From positions 1 through 64,000 of the forward strand of contig NZ_JADDRL010000050.1 in assembly GCF_021538895.1 (NCBI RefSeq): a stretch of 64,000 bases of DNA. The letters are read 5' to 3'. Below are positions 43,971-53,312 of this stretch, piece by piece. Made by a program: the position numbers and the translations under genes. The first letter of the stretch is position 1. Each line of letters begins with the position of its first letter. Below the pieces are notes generated by a model that was given only the letters and a program-made list of their open reading frames with translations, was not told the DNA's origin and searched no databases. This stretch comes from Streptomyces olivochromogenes. GTDB taxonomy: Bacteria > Actinomycetota > Actinomycetes > Streptomycetales > Streptomycetaceae.

Positions 43971-46199
43971 GTGGCAGCCCTCGCGCGTTGGTGTGTCCGG
44001 CACCGCCTGGTCGCCGTCCTGCTGTGGCTCCTCGCCTTCGGCGGCGTCACCGCTGCCGCCGCCGTCATGGGCTCCGCGTACTCGAACGACTACGAGGCCC
44101 CCGGCACCGAATCGGGCCGCGCCACCCGCCTGCTGAACGAGGGCTTCCCGGGACTCGGCGGCGACACCGACACCGTCGTCTGGCACACCACCCACGGCAC
44201 CGTCCGCGCCGCCGACGTCAAGCGGACGATGAGACGGACCCTCGAAGAGATCGCCGACCTGCCCGGCGTGGCGTCCGTGACGAGTCCCTACGCGGCACAC
44301 GGCCGCGACCGGATCAGCGAGGACGGCCGCACCGCGTACGCCACCGTCACCTTCGACGAACCGGCCGAGGACATCGACAAGTCCGAGGCGCGGCGCGTCG
44401 TCCGCGCCGCCGAGTCCGCACGGACCGACGGACTCGACGTGGAGCTCGGCGGCAGCGCCATCGGCCTCACCGAGTCGCCGAGCGGGCACGTGGCCGAGCT
44501 GGTCGGCGTGGTCGTCGCCGCCGTCGTGCTGTTCCTCGCCTTCGGCTCGCTCGCCGCCTCGCTGCTGCCGATCGTCACCGCGCTGCTGAGCGTCGGCACC
44601 GCGTACGCCGCGATCGGGCTGCTCGGCCACGCCATGACCGTCGCCGACTTCGCGCCCATGCTCGGCCTGCTCATCGGGCTCGGCGTCGGCATCGACTACG
44701 CGCTGTTCATCGTCACCCGGCACCGGCGCGGACTGAAGCGCGGCCTCACCGTCACCGAGGCCGTGACCACCGCCGTCGCCACCACCGGACGCGCGGTCGT
44801 GTTCGCGGGCGCCACCGTGTGCATCGCCCTGCTGGGGATGCTGATCCTGCGCCTGGGCTTCCTCAACGGCGTCGCCGTCGCGGCCTCGCTCACGGTCGTC
44901 CTCACCGTCGCGGCCTCCGTGACCCTGCTGCCCGCCCTGCTGTCGTACATCGGGCCGCGCGCCCTCAGCCGCCGCGAACGGCGCAGGCTGGCCGAGCACG
45001 GACCGGCACCCGAGCTGCCGACCGGTCTGGCCGCCCGCTGGTCCGCGTTCGTCGAACGCCACCCCAAGCTGCTCGGCGCCGTCGCCGTGGCCGTCATCGC
45101 CCTGCTCGCCCTGCCCACGCTCTCCCTCCACCTCGGTACCTCCGACCAGGGCAACGACCCCCGGACGTCGACCACTCGGCAGGCGTACGACCTCCTCGCC
45201 GAGGGCTTCGGCCCCGGCGTGAACGGCCCGCTGACCCTGGTGACCCGCGTGGACGGCGCCGACGACAAGCTGGCCCTCGACAACCTCGACACGACCCTGC
45301 GCGCCACCGAGGGCGTGACCTCGGTGACGTCGGCGCGCTACAACACCGCAGGCGACACCGCGTACCTCACCGTCGTCCCCGCCTTCGCGCCGCAGTCGCG
45401 ACAGACCAGCGAGCTCGTCGACCGGCTGCGCACCGAGGTCCTCCCGCGCGCGGAGACGGGCACCTCGCTCGACGTCCACGTCGGCGGAGTGACGGCGAGC
45501 TACGACGACTTCGCCGACGTGATCGTCGGCAAGCTGCCGCTGTTCGTCGGCGTCGTCATCGGGCTCGGCTGCCTGCTGCTCCTGGTCGCCTTCCGGTCGC
45601 TCGGCATCCCGCTCAAGGCCGCCGCGATGAACATCGCCGCCGTCGCGGCCGCCTTCGGCATCGTCGTCGCCGTCTTCCAGTGGGGCTGGGGCAGCGAACT
45701 GCTCGGACTCGGCCGCGCGGGCCCGATCGAGCCGTTCCTCCCCGTGATCATGGTGTCGGTCCTGTTCGGACTCTCCATGGACTACCAGGTGTTCCTGGTC
45801 AGCCGGATGTACGAGGAGTGGCTGGAGACCGGCGACAACCGGCGCGCCGTCCGTATCGGCCTCGCCGAGACCAGCCGGGTGATCAACTCCGCCGCGGTCA
45901 TCATGATCTCGGTCTTCCTCGCCTTCGTGCTCAGCGGCGACCGCGTGATCGCCATGTTCGGCATCGCGCTGGCCTCCGCCGTCGCCCTGGATGCCTTCGT
46001 CCTGCGCACCCTGCTCGTGCCCGCGCTGATGCATCTGCTGGGCGGCGCCAACTGGTGGCTGCCGGGCTGGCTGGACCGTCGTATGCCGCGGATCAGCATC
46101 GAACCGCCCGAGTGCCGCGCCGCGCATGAGAGGCTCACCCGGGTCGTACAGGAACTGGAGAAGGAGCAACGGCAGGATGTACGCGATTTCCCTGGGTGA
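43971..46199 (+). CDS. MMPL/RND-family transporter
   Basis: GTG 43971 (742 residues) follows CTGGGAGC; the open frame upstream to 43860 has no homologous sequence. The layout is that of actinobacterial MMPL proteins: one helix (VAALARWCVRHRLVAVLLWL), a large extracellular domain (about 45-180), five helices with the GIDYALFIVTRHRRG motif, then a second extracellular loop and five more helices including SMDYQVFLVSRMYEEW. These proton-driven pumps export lipids or hydrophobic compounds. Cargo is unknown; neighbours do not suggest one. The end overlaps the next gene by 23 bp. Confidence 0.93.
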   Translation: MAALARWCVRHRLVAVLLWLLAFGGVTAAAAVMGSAYSNDYEAPGTESGRATRLLNEGFPGLGGDTDTVVWHTTHGTVRAADVKRTMRRTLEEIADLPGVASVTSPYAAHGRDRISEDGRTAYATVTFDEPAEDIDKSEARRVVRAAESARTDGLDVELGGSAIGLTESPSGHVAELVGVVVAAVVLFLAFGSLAASLLPIVTALLSVGTAYAAIGLLGHAMTVADFAPMLGLLIGLGVGIDYALFIVTRHRRGLKRGLTVTEAVTTAVATTGRAVVFAGATVCIALLGMLILRLGFLNGVAVAASLTVVLTVAASVTLLPALLSYIGPRALSRRERRRLAEHGPAPELPTGLAARWSAFVERHPKLLGAVAVAVIALLALPTLSLHLGTSDQGNDPRTSTTRQAYDLLAEGFGPGVNGPLTLVTRVDGADDKLALDNLDTTLRATEGVTSVTSARYNTAGDTAYLTVVPAFAPQSRQTSELVDRLRTEVLPRAETGTSLDVHVGGVTASYDDFADVIVGKLPLFVGVVIGLGCLLLLVAFRSLGIPLKAAAMNIAAVAAAFGIVVAVFQWGWGSELLGLGRAGPIEPFLPVIMVSVLFGLSMDYQVFLVSRMYEEWLETGDNRRAVRIGLAETSRVINSAAVIMISVFLAFVLSGDRVIAMFGIALASAVALDAFVLRTLLVPALMHLLGGANWWLPGWLDRRMPRISIEPPECRAAHERLTRVVQELEKEQRQDVRDFPG

Positions 46200-46752
46200 C
46201 GACGGCGCGGAACTGCGGCCCCTGGAGCCCCGACACGCCGAGGAGCTCCTCGCGCACCTGGACCGCGGCCGGGAGTTCATCGGGCAGTTCATCGCCTTCG
46301 GGGCGGGGGAGACCGACGTCGAGTCCGCGCGGGCCCTGCTGCTCAGGTACGCGGAGAAGCGCACCGCCGACTCCGGCAGCCTGCACGGCATCTGGCTGGA
46401 CGGGAAACTGGTCGGCGGGGTCCTGTTCCGGACGTTCGACGCGGCCCAGGGCACCTGCGAGGTCGGCTGCTGGCTGGAGCCCGCGGCGGCCGGCAAGGGG
46501 CTGATCACGCGTGCGATCACCGTGCTCATCGACTGGGCGGTCGAGGAGCGCGGCATCCACCGCGTGGAGTGGTGGGCGGCGTCCGGCAACCAGCCGAGCC
46601 TCAACGTGGCCCGGCGGCTGGGGATGACGCGGGAGGGCGTGCTCCGGGAGAGCCACCTCCACCGGGGCGTCCGGCACGACATCGAGGTGTGGGCGGTACT
46701 GGCCCCCGAGTGGCGTGCGGGCCGTGCGCGCCGCGCCCGCGACGATCATTAA
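46177..46752 (+). CDS. GNAT-family N-acetyltransferase (RimJ/RimL-like)
   Basis: ATG 46177 (191 residues) is preceded by GGAGAAGGAG inside the end of the MMPL gene. The GNAT fold is shown by LRPLEPRHAEELLAHLDRG, GVLFRTFDAAQGTCEVGCWL, then EPAAAGKGLITRAITVLIDW (acetyl-CoA-binding loop) and RVEWWAASGNQPSLNVARRLGM. The closest type is RimJ/RimL, which acetylate ribosomal proteins or small amines. Its 23-bp overlap with the transporter suggests coupled translation. Confidence 0.9.
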   Translation: MYAISLGDDGAELRPLEPRHAEELLAHLDRGREFIGQFIAFGAGETDVESARALLLRYAEKRTADSGSLHGIWLDGKLVGGVLFRTFDAAQGTCEVGCWLEPAAAGKGLITRAITVLIDWAVEERGIHRVEWWAASGNQPSLNVARRLGMTREGVLRESHLHRGVRHDIEVWAVLAPEWRAGRARRARDDH

Positions 46753-46787
46753 GGGACTTCTCAGACAGCGTCCGTACGGTGCGGGGC

Positions 46788-47384
46788 ATGGGAACCAAGA
46801 CTGTTGACGGGGCCGGGACCGGCGCCGGGGCGAATGACGAGGCGGCGGCGGTGGACGCCACCGACAAGACCGACGTGACGAAGGCCGACGAGCGGGCCGG
46901 GGCGGTGACCGAGGCCGAGGCCGGGGCCGACGTGGCCGAGGAGTCCGACACGGCCGGCGACGACGAGGCCGCCGAGGATGCGGAGCGTCCCGTCGGCGTC
47001 GGACAGGGCGCCGCCGCCGTCGTGTCCGCCGCGCTCGGCCTCGTCTCGCTGAACGGTGGCTGGATCGGCACCGTCGCCTCCGCGCGCGAGACCCTCGTCG
47101 GCCAGCTGCGGACCGCGTCGAACGCGGGCGTCGCCCAGCAGATCAAGGAGGTGTACGGCGACGCCTGGCACACCACCGCGCTGTGGGCCGGCCTGTTCGC
47201 GCTGGCCGCGCTGATCACCGGCGTGGTCGTGCTGGCCCGGCCCGCGTTCGGCGCCCCCGGCAGGTCCCAGGCCCCCTGGATCAAGTCGGTCGCCTGGGCG
47301 GGCGTCGCGCTCGGCGTCATCGGCCTGCTCCTGGCCGTCCTCAAGTACTCCGACGCGCTCCTCGGACTGCCGTCCACGAGCTGA
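46788..47384 (+). CDS. Hypothetical membrane protein with acidic N-terminus (198 aa)
   Basis: ATG 46788 gives a protein whose first 75 residues are Ala/Asp/Glu/Thr-rich and probably disordered, followed by three hydrophobic regions: GAAAVVSAALGLVSLNGGW, ALWAGLFALAALITGVVVL and SVAWAGVALGVIGLLLAVL. No family recognised. It ends before a nested hairpin. The design (acidic tail plus a few helices) resembles the 122-residue protein at 43398. Confidence 0.7.
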   Translation: MGTKTVDGAGTGAGANDEAAAVDATDKTDVTKADERAGAVTEAEAGADVAEESDTAGDDEAAEDAERPVGVGQGAAAVVSAALGLVSLNGGWIGTVASARETLVGQLRTASNAGVAQQIKEVYGDAWHTTALWAGLFALAALITGVVVLARPAFGAPGRSQAPWIKSVAWAGVALGVIGLLLAVLKYSDALLGLPSTS

Positions 47385-47400
47385 ATCCCCGCAGTTCACC

Positions 47401-47449
47401 AGGGGTCTTAGGGCATCCGTAAGCACCTTACGGGCGCCCTAAGGCCCCT
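47401..47449 (+). terminator. Nested hairpin after the 198-aa membrane protein
   Basis: AGGGG/CCCCT, CTTAGGGC/GCCCTAAG and CCGTAAG/CTTACGG are nested inverted repeats around the loop CAC, forming one long stem with small internal loops 17 bp after the stop codon. Confidence 0.7.
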
Positions 47450-47583
47450 TACGCGCATCCGGCGCCCCGCGCCCGGCCGAAGATGCGGAACTCTCCCGAT
47501 GTGGCGCACCCCCCTGGGAGACGAAGGTTGAGGCATCGCGAAGAGCGAAGCCAGAAACCCACTCTCAACCCTCAGGGGACACC

Positions 47584-47772
47584 ATGTTCGAGTACGCACT
47601 CCACCAGTTTCGCTCCGCCGAGCTGCGCCGCCAGGCCGAGCAGGAACGCCTCGCCCGCGAGGCCGTACGCGGCCGCCGCGCCGCACGCCGGGAGGAGGAG
47701 GCCCGCCGGGCCGCGGCCACCGAGGCCCATACCGACCGCTCCCGCCGGCACCGAGCCGCCCGCACCGCGTGA
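47584..47772 (+). CDS. Small basic coiled-coil-like protein (62 aa)
   Basis: ATG 47584 follows CAGGGGACACC. The 62-residue product is almost entirely helical and highly charged: FRSAELRRQAEQERLAREAV, RGRRAARREEEARR, and so on, with Arg and Glu alternating. No cysteines or membrane segment. I believe similar short genes occur beside LuxR genes in Streptomyces. Its stop overlaps the first GTG of the LAL regulator by four bases. Function unknown; it could bind nucleic acid or a partner through the charged helix. Confidence 0.6.
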   Translation: MFEYALHQFRSAELRRQAEQERLAREAVRGRRAARREEEARRAAATEAHTDRSRRHRAARTA

Positions 47773-50700
47773 GCACCGCACGGCCGGTCATGGCACCCGG
47801 TGCGACAAGCACACCGGTGCTGTGGAAAACCGATGCCGTGCCGTCGGACCCCCGTGCCATGCTCACACCTGTGGAGACCAGGTCCGTCAGTCCGGTGTTC
47901 GTCGGTCGTAGGGACGAGTTGGACACGTTGAACGCCGCGCTCGCCCGCGCCGCAGCGGGCGAGCCGCAGGCCTTGGTGGTCGGCGGCGAGGCGGGAGTCG
48001 GCAAGACCCGCCTCGTCGAGGAGTTCGCCACCGCCGCCTGCCGCCAGGGCGCCGTCGTGGCGCTCGGCGGCTGTGTGGAGATCGGCGCCGACGGGCTGCC
48101 GTTCGCCCCGTTCTCCACCGCGCTGCGCGCCCTGCGCCGCGCCCTGCCCGACGAGTGCGCCGCCGCGGCCGCCGGTCAGGAGGAGGAACTGGCCCGGCTG
48201 CTGCCCGAGCTGGGCGAGACCGCACCCGCCCGGCCCCCGCGCCGGCACGACGAGGAGGGCATGGCCCGCCTCTTCGAGCTCACCGCCCGTCTGCTGGAAG
48301 GCGTCGCCGCCGACCGCACCGTGCTCGTCGCCCTGGAGGACCTGCACTGGGCCGACGCCTCCACCCGCCACCTCCTCTCCTACCTGCTGCGCACCCTGCG
48401 CACCGGCCGCCTCGTCGTCCTCGCCACCTACCGCTCCGACGACATCCACCGCCGCCACCCGCTGCGCCCCCTGCTCGCCGAACTCGACCGGCTGCGCACC
48501 GTCCACCGCCTCGAACTCGCCCGCTTCACCCGCGAGGAGGTCGGCCGCCAGATCGCCGGCATCCTCGCCGCCGAACCCGACCCCGCCCAGGTCGACGAGA
48601 TCTTCGAACGCTCCGACGGCAACGCCTTCTTCGTCGAGGAACTCGCCGTCGCCGCCTGCGAGGGCTGCTGCGCCGGCCTCTCGGACTCCCTGCGCGACCT
48701 GCTCCTGGTCCGGGTGGAGGCGCTGCCCGAGACCGCCCAGCGGGTCGCCCGGATCGTCGCCGAGGGCGGTTCCACCGTCGAGTACCGGCTCCTCGCCGCC
48801 GTCGCCCGGCTCGCCGAGGACGACCTCATCGAGGCGCTGCGCGCCGCCGTGAACGCCAACATCCTCATCGCCGCGCCCGGCGGCGACGGCTACCGCTTCC
48901 GGCACTCCCTGGTCCGCGAGGCCGTCGCCGACGACCTGCTGCCCGGCGAACGCTCCCGCCTCAACCGGCGCTACGCCGAAGCGCTGGAGGACGACCCGAC
49001 CCTCGTCCCCGCCGACGAGGGCGCTATGCGCCTGGCCAGCTACTGGTACCACGCCCACGACCCCGCCAAGGCCCTGCCCGCCGTCCTGAACGCCTCGGTC
49101 GCCGCCCGCCGCCGCCACGCCTACAGCGAGCAACTGGGGCTCCTGGAACGCGCGATGGAGCTGTGGGACACCGCCCCCGAGGACGTCCGCGCCGCCCTGC
49201 GCCCCATCGACTACGCCGAGGTCTACCCGCCCTGCGGCTGCGACCCGGCCACCACCCCGCTGCGCTTCCTCGACCTGCTGGCGGAGGCCGCCTTCGCCGG
49301 CCGGCTGTGCGGGGAACGCGAACGCGCCCTGAAGATCACCAAGCGGGCGCTGCGCCTGCTGGAGGACGAGGGCGACCAGCTGCGCGCCGCCTGGTTCTGG
49401 ACCCAGCGCTCCAGCCTGGTCCAGTCCCTGGGGCGCGGCGACGGATGGCGCGAACTGGCCACCGCCCAGGAGCTGGTGCGCGGCCTGCCGCCCTCCGAGG
49501 TGCACGCCGAGGTGCTGGGCAGCGTCGCCAACTGGTCCATGCTGCACGAGCCGGGCCCCGAGGCCCTCGCCGCCGCGGAACGCGCCGTGCAGTACGCGCG
49601 CATGGTGGACGCCCGCGAGATCGAACTGAACGCGCGCGTCACCCTGGGCGGCCTCCGGGTCGACGCCGGCGACGTCGAGGCGGGCCTCGCCGACATGTAC
49701 CGGGTCAAGGAGCAGGCGATCCAGGAGGGCTACACCTACGTCGCCGGGCGCGCCTATGTGAACCTCCCCTCCGAGCTCGAATCCGTCGGCCGCTCCCGGG
49801 AGGCCGCTCCCATCCTCGAAGAAGGGGCCCGGTTCACCCGGAAGTTCGGTCTGCTGGGCTCCGAGGCCTGGACCTGGGCCAACCTCTCCGCGTCGCTGTA
49901 CTCCCTCGGCCGCTGGGAGGAGGCCGTCGGGGCCGCGGCCACCGCCGCCCGGCGCGGACCGAGCACCAAGCCCCTCGGCACGGCCGCCCTGTGCCTGGCC
50001 CACCTCGCCCTGGGCCGCGGCGACCTGGCCGAATCGGCCCGCCAACTGGCCGCCGCCCGCGGCTACTTCGGCACCCACGACCCGATGCCCCAGCAGTGGC
50101 TGCCGCTGGCCCGCATCGCCGTCGGCCTCGCCGCGGCGGAGGGCCGCCTGCTCGACGTCCGTGCCGAGTTCGAGCGCGCCCTGGAGGCCGGCTTCCCGCC
50201 CGGCACGCACCGCTACGCCTGGCCCCTGCTGCTGGCCGCCGCCACCGCGGAGGCCGACGCCCGCACCCTGCCCGCCGCGCGGGCGGACAGCGCCGAGGCC
50301 ATCGACCGCATCCGCGGCGCGGCCAAGAGGCTCACCACCGGCGCGCCCGTCTGGCTCGCCCACAACACCTGGGTCCGCGCCGAACTCCGCCGCGCCGACG
50401 GCGAGGACACCCCGGACACCTGGTCGGAGGTGGTCACCGCCTACGAGTCCCTCGAGCGCCCCTACGACCTCGCCCGCGTCCGCCACCGCCTCGCCCAGGC
50501 CCTGCTGTCCGGCGGCGGGGACGACGAACGCGACCGCGCCACGGAGCTGCTCCGCCTGGCCGGGGCCGTCGCCGACCACCTGGGCGCCCGCCCGCTGGCC
50601 GACTCCGTCGCGCTCCTCGCCCAGCGGGCCCGGCTCGCCCTGACCTGCGCCCCGCGGCAGGCGCCGGACGACCCCGTGGCCGCCCTCGGCCTCACCAGCC

Positions 50701-50933
50701 GGGAGCGCGACGTCCTGCGCCTGGTCTCCGTCGGCCGCACCAACCGCCAGATAGCCGAGGAGCTCTTCATCTCCCCGAAGACCGCGAGCGTCCACGTCTC
50801 GAACATCCTGGGCAAGCTCGGCGTGGCCGGGAGAGGGGAGGCAGCGGCCGTCGCACACCGCCTGGGCCTGTTTCCGGCCGGGACGGGCGACGCCCTCGGC
50901 GCGAGACAACGGACGGGAGTGCACGGATCGTGA
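47769..50933 (+). CDS. LAL-type LuxR-family transcriptional regulator with AAA ATPase domain
   Basis: Up to 1054 residues from GTG 47769; ATG 47859 or GTG 47871 (METRSVSPVFVGRRDEL-like) are plausible later starts, since the first 30 residues are low complexity and no ribosome binding site favours one. The AAA_16 domain has Walker A VGGEAGVGKTR and Walker B VLVALEDLHWAD; a long helical middle (about 450-960) follows, and the C-terminus is a LuxR helix-turn-helix, LTSRERDVLRLVSVGRTNRQ then ISPKTASVHVSNILGKLGV. These large ATP-dependent activators often control secondary metabolism or transport. No cluster is adjacent, so the target is unclear. Confidence 0.9.
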   Translation: MSTARPVMAPGATSTPVLWKTDAVPSDPRAMLTPVETRSVSPVFVGRRDELDTLNAALARAAAGEPQALVVGGEAGVGKTRLVEEFATAACRQGAVVALGGCVEIGADGLPFAPFSTALRALRRALPDECAAAAAGQEEELARLLPELGETAPARPPRRHDEEGMARLFELTARLLEGVAADRTVLVALEDLHWADASTRHLLSYLLRTLRTGRLVVLATYRSDDIHRRHPLRPLLAELDRLRTVHRLELARFTREEVGRQIAGILAAEPDPAQVDEIFERSDGNAFFVEELAVAACEGCCAGLSDSLRDLLLVRVEALPETAQRVARIVAEGGSTVEYRLLAAVARLAEDDLIEALRAAVNANILIAAPGGDGYRFRHSLVREAVADDLLPGERSRLNRRYAEALEDDPTLVPADEGAMRLASYWYHAHDPAKALPAVLNASVAARRRHAYSEQLGLLERAMELWDTAPEDVRAALRPIDYAEVYPPCGCDPATTPLRFLDLLAEAAFAGRLCGERERALKITKRALRLLEDEGDQLRAAWFWTQRSSLVQSLGRGDGWRELATAQELVRGLPPSEVHAEVLGSVANWSMLHEPGPEALAAAERAVQYARMVDAREIELNARVTLGGLRVDAGDVEAGLADMYRVKEQAIQEGYTYVAGRAYVNLPSELESVGRSREAAPILEEGARFTRKFGLLGSEAWTWANLSASLYSLGRWEEAVGAAATAARRGPSTKPLGTAALCLAHLALGRGDLAESARQLAAARGYFGTHDPMPQQWLPLARIAVGLAAAEGRLLDVRAEFERALEAGFPPGTHRYAWPLLLAAATAEADARTLPAARADSAEAIDRIRGAAKRLTTGAPVWLAHNTWVRAELRRADGEDTPDTWSEVVTAYESLERPYDLARVRHRLAQALLSGGGDDERDRATELLRLAGAVADHLGARPLADSVALLAQRARLALTCAPRQAPDDPVAALGLTSRERDVLRLVSVGRTNRQIAEELFISPKTASVHVSNILGKLGVAGRGEAAAVAHRLGLFPAGTGDALGARQRTGVHGS

Positions 50934-50951
50934 CCCGGGCAGGGACGCCCC

Positions 50952-52115
50952 TCACTTCACTTCCAGCTCCAGGATCCGGTCGTCGCCCTTCCTCGGTGTC
51001 CCCCGGCCGTCGGTGTTGCTGGTGACCAGCCACACCTTGTCGCCGCCCGCCGCGACCACCGTGCGCAGGCGGCCGTAGGCGCCGGTGAGGAAGGCCTGCG
51101 GGACCGCCGAGGCCTGTGTGCCCTTGAGGGGGATGCGCCACAGACGCTGACCCTTGAGACCGGCCATCCAGATGACGCCGTGGACATACGCGATGCCGCT
51201 GGGGGAGGCGTCGTCGGTTTGCCACTGGGCGATCGGGTTCTGGTACGCGGGGTTGTCCGACCTGCCCTCGGCGTCCGGCCAGCCGTAGTTGCCCCCGGGC
51301 TTGATCGCGTTCAGCTCGTCCCAGGTGTCCTGGCCGAACTCCGAGGCGAACAGGCGCTGTTTGTCGTCCCAGGCGAGGCCCTGCACATTGCGGTGGCCGT
51401 AGGAGTACACGGGGGAGCCGGGGAAGGGATTGCCCGGGGCCGGCTCGCCCTCCGGTGTCATCCGCAGGATCTTGCCGCCCAGGGACTTCTTGTCCTGCGC
51501 CAGCCCCCGCTGCCCGCTCTCACCCGTCCCCGCGTAGAGCATGTTGTCCGGGCCGAAGGCGATACGGCCGCCGTTGTGGATGTAGCCCTTGGGGATGCCC
51601 CTGAAGATCGTGTCGGGCGCGCCCAGTTGCTCGCCGGGCGGCCGCTGCTCGTCGTACAGCATGCGGACGACGCGGTTGTCCGAGGCCGAGGTGAAGTACG
51701 CGTAGATCATGTGGTCCGAGGCGAAGTCGGGGGAGAGCGCGATGCCCAGGAGGCCGCCCTCGCCGGCCGCGGACACACCGGAGACCGTGCCCAGCTCCGT
51801 CCGCTTGCCCGTCTTCGCGTCGATCCGGGTGATCGTCCCGTCGTTGCGGGAGGAGACGAGCAGGTCGCCCTCGGGGAGGGGCGCGAGGCCCCACGGGGTC
51901 TTCAGACCCTCGGTGACCGTGCGCACCACCTTCACCGAGCCCTTGGCGGGCGCGGTCTCCTCGGTCGACCGCGCGGAGGGGGACGCCGTGGACGCCGTAC
52001 CCCTCGACGCCGTACTCCCCGCACCGAACGGGGCTCCGCCGCCGCCCGAGGAGCAGCCGGCTGCCAGCAGGAGCGCGGCCGCGGCGCATACGGCCGGTAC
52101 AGCTCGACGTTGCAC
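50952..52115 (-). CDS. PQQ-type soluble glucose/sorbosone dehydrogenase-like lipoprotein
   Basis: GTG 52115 is preceded by GAAGGGACC and gives 387 residues beginning with a lipoprotein signal (VQRRAVPAVCAAAALLL) and lipobox LAAGC at C21; a Gly/Ser/Thr-rich tether follows. The beta-propeller is the GSDH family: GLKTPWGLAPLPEGDLLVSS, GGLLGIALSPDF, YIHNGGRIAFGPDNMLYAGTG, GHRNVQGLAWD and SEFGQDTWDELN. It should oxidise sugars outside the cell using PQQ if the cofactor is made or supplied; Streptomyces often lack PQQ synthesis, so it may be inactive or bind another ligand. It is convergent with the LAL gene. Confidence 0.9.
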   Translation of the reverse strand: MQRRAVPAVCAAAALLLAAGCSSGGGGAPFGAGSTASRGTASTASPSARSTEETAPAKGSVKVVRTVTEGLKTPWGLAPLPEGDLLVSSRNDGTITRIDAKTGKRTELGTVSGVSAAGEGGLLGIALSPDFASDHMIYAYFTSASDNRVVRMLYDEQRPPGEQLGAPDTIFRGIPKGYIHNGGRIAFGPDNMLYAGTGESGQRGLAQDKKSLGGKILRMTPEGEPAPGNPFPGSPVYSYGHRNVQGLAWDDKQRLFASEFGQDTWDELNAIKPGGNYGWPDAEGRSDNPAYQNPIAQWQTDDASPSGIAYVHGVIWMAGLKGQRLWRIPLKGTQASAVPQAFLTGAYGRLRTVVAAGGDKVWLVTSNTDGRGTPRKGDDRILELEVK

Positions 52116-52239
52116 GATCAGGGTCCCTTCGACGCGGCGGTTCGAGCGAGGGCTCTCCTTTCTCATACACCGTCGGCCCCGCCCGGGTTCCCGGTCTCCC
52201 GTCAAGAATCCGCCCGCGGGCCCCTGATCGCGTGCACGC

Positions 52240-53238
52240 TCAGTCCCACGACCCTTGAGCCGCGGGCAGCCGGGCGAGTTCCGTGAAGTCCTCCGGAGTC
52301 AGGCGCAGCTGTGCCGCGGCGGCGTTCTGCGCCGCCCAGCGCTCCTGCTTGGTGCCGGGGACCGGGATCACATGGCGGCCCCGGGACAGGACCCAGGCCA
52401 GGGCCACCTGGGCCGGGGTGACCTCGGGGCCGTGGCGTCGGGCCACCCGGCGCAGGCCGGCCACGATCGGCTGGTTGGCGGCCATCATCTCGGCCGTGAA
52501 GCGGGGGTGCCGGGCACGCAGGTCGTCCGGCTCGAAGCCCTCACCGGGGGTCAGGGTGCCGGTCAGGAAACCGTTGCCGAGCGGCATCGCGGCCAGGAAG
52601 CCGACGCCCCGCGCCTCGCACCAGGGGAGCAGGGACCGCAGCGCCTCCGGCGACCACACCGACAGCTCCGCCTGCACCGCGCTCACCGGGAAGACCTGCT
52701 GCACCCGCTGGAGCTGGCGCAGCGTCGTGTCGTGCAGCCCCGCCCCCGAGCGGCGACCGCCGCGCGCCCCCATCGCGCACAGGCCCAGCGCCCGCACCTT
52801 CCCGGCCCGGACCAGTTCCGCCATCGCGCCCCAGGTCTCCTCGACCGGGACCTCGGGATCGGCCCGGTGGAGCTGGTAGAGGTCGATCACGTCCGTCTGG
52901 AGGCGGCGCAGCGAGGCGTCGCAGGCCCGCTTCACGTACCCCGGGCGGCCGTTCGCCACGACGTGCTGCTCGCCCACCAGCAGGCCGACCTTCGTCGACA
53001 CGAAGGCGTCCGGGCGCCGCTCCTTCAGCACCCGGCCCACCAGCAGCTCGTTGGTGAACGGGCCGTACATGTCCGCCGTGTCGAGGAGTGTCGAGCCCGC
53101 GTCGAGCGCCCGGTGCACGGTTCTGAGCGATGCGTCGCCCCGCTGCCGCGACCCGCTGTACGCCCAGCTCATCGGCATGCATCCGAGTCCGACGGCCCCC
53201 ACCGCGAGTCCCCCCGCGCCGATCGTCCTGCACTCCAC
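52240..53238 (-). CDS. Aldo/keto reductase
   Basis: The 332-residue NADPH-dependent reductase starts at GTG 53238. The catalytic tetrad is visible: Asp and Tyr in LLDTADMYGPF, Lys in VSTKVGLL and His in YQLHRADPEV. RHVIPVPGTKQERW near the end supplies cofactor contacts. The best match is the AKR family acting on pyridoxal or aryl aldehydes. Its start is about 75 bp from a divergent 2-hydroxyacid dehydrogenase gene, so they share a promoter region; whether they share a pathway is unknown. Confidence 0.92.
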   Translation of the reverse strand: MECRTIGAGGLAVGAVGLGCMPMSWAYSGSRQRGDASLRTVHRALDAGSTLLDTADMYGPFTNELLVGRVLKERRPDAFVSTKVGLLVGEQHVVANGRPGYVKRACDASLRRLQTDVIDLYQLHRADPEVPVEETWGAMAELVRAGKVRALGLCAMGARGGRRSGAGLHDTTLRQLQRVQQVFPVSAVQAELSVWSPEALRSLLPWCEARGVGFLAAMPLGNGFLTGTLTPGEGFEPDDLRARHPRFTAEMMAANQPIVAGLRRVARRHGPEVTPAQVALAWVLSRGRHVIPVPGTKQERWAAQNAAAAQLRLTPEDFTELARLPAAQGSWD

Positions 53239-53312
53239 CTGCTCGTGAACCTCCCTCGTCCGGCCCCCAACCTAACCTCTGGCCTCCGCTTCGCTGACAT
53301 AGCCTCCCGACC

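Noticed and set aside
43914..46682. A 922-codon minus-strand open frame
   Set aside because: Antisense to the MMPL transporter and acetyltransferase, with His/Gln/Asp/Gly-rich low-complexity translation and no recognisable domain.
47565..50924. A 1119-codon minus-strand open frame
   Set aside because: Exact antisense of the LAL regulator; composition (Gly/Gln/Asp-rich) is typical of an antisense frame in GC-rich DNA.
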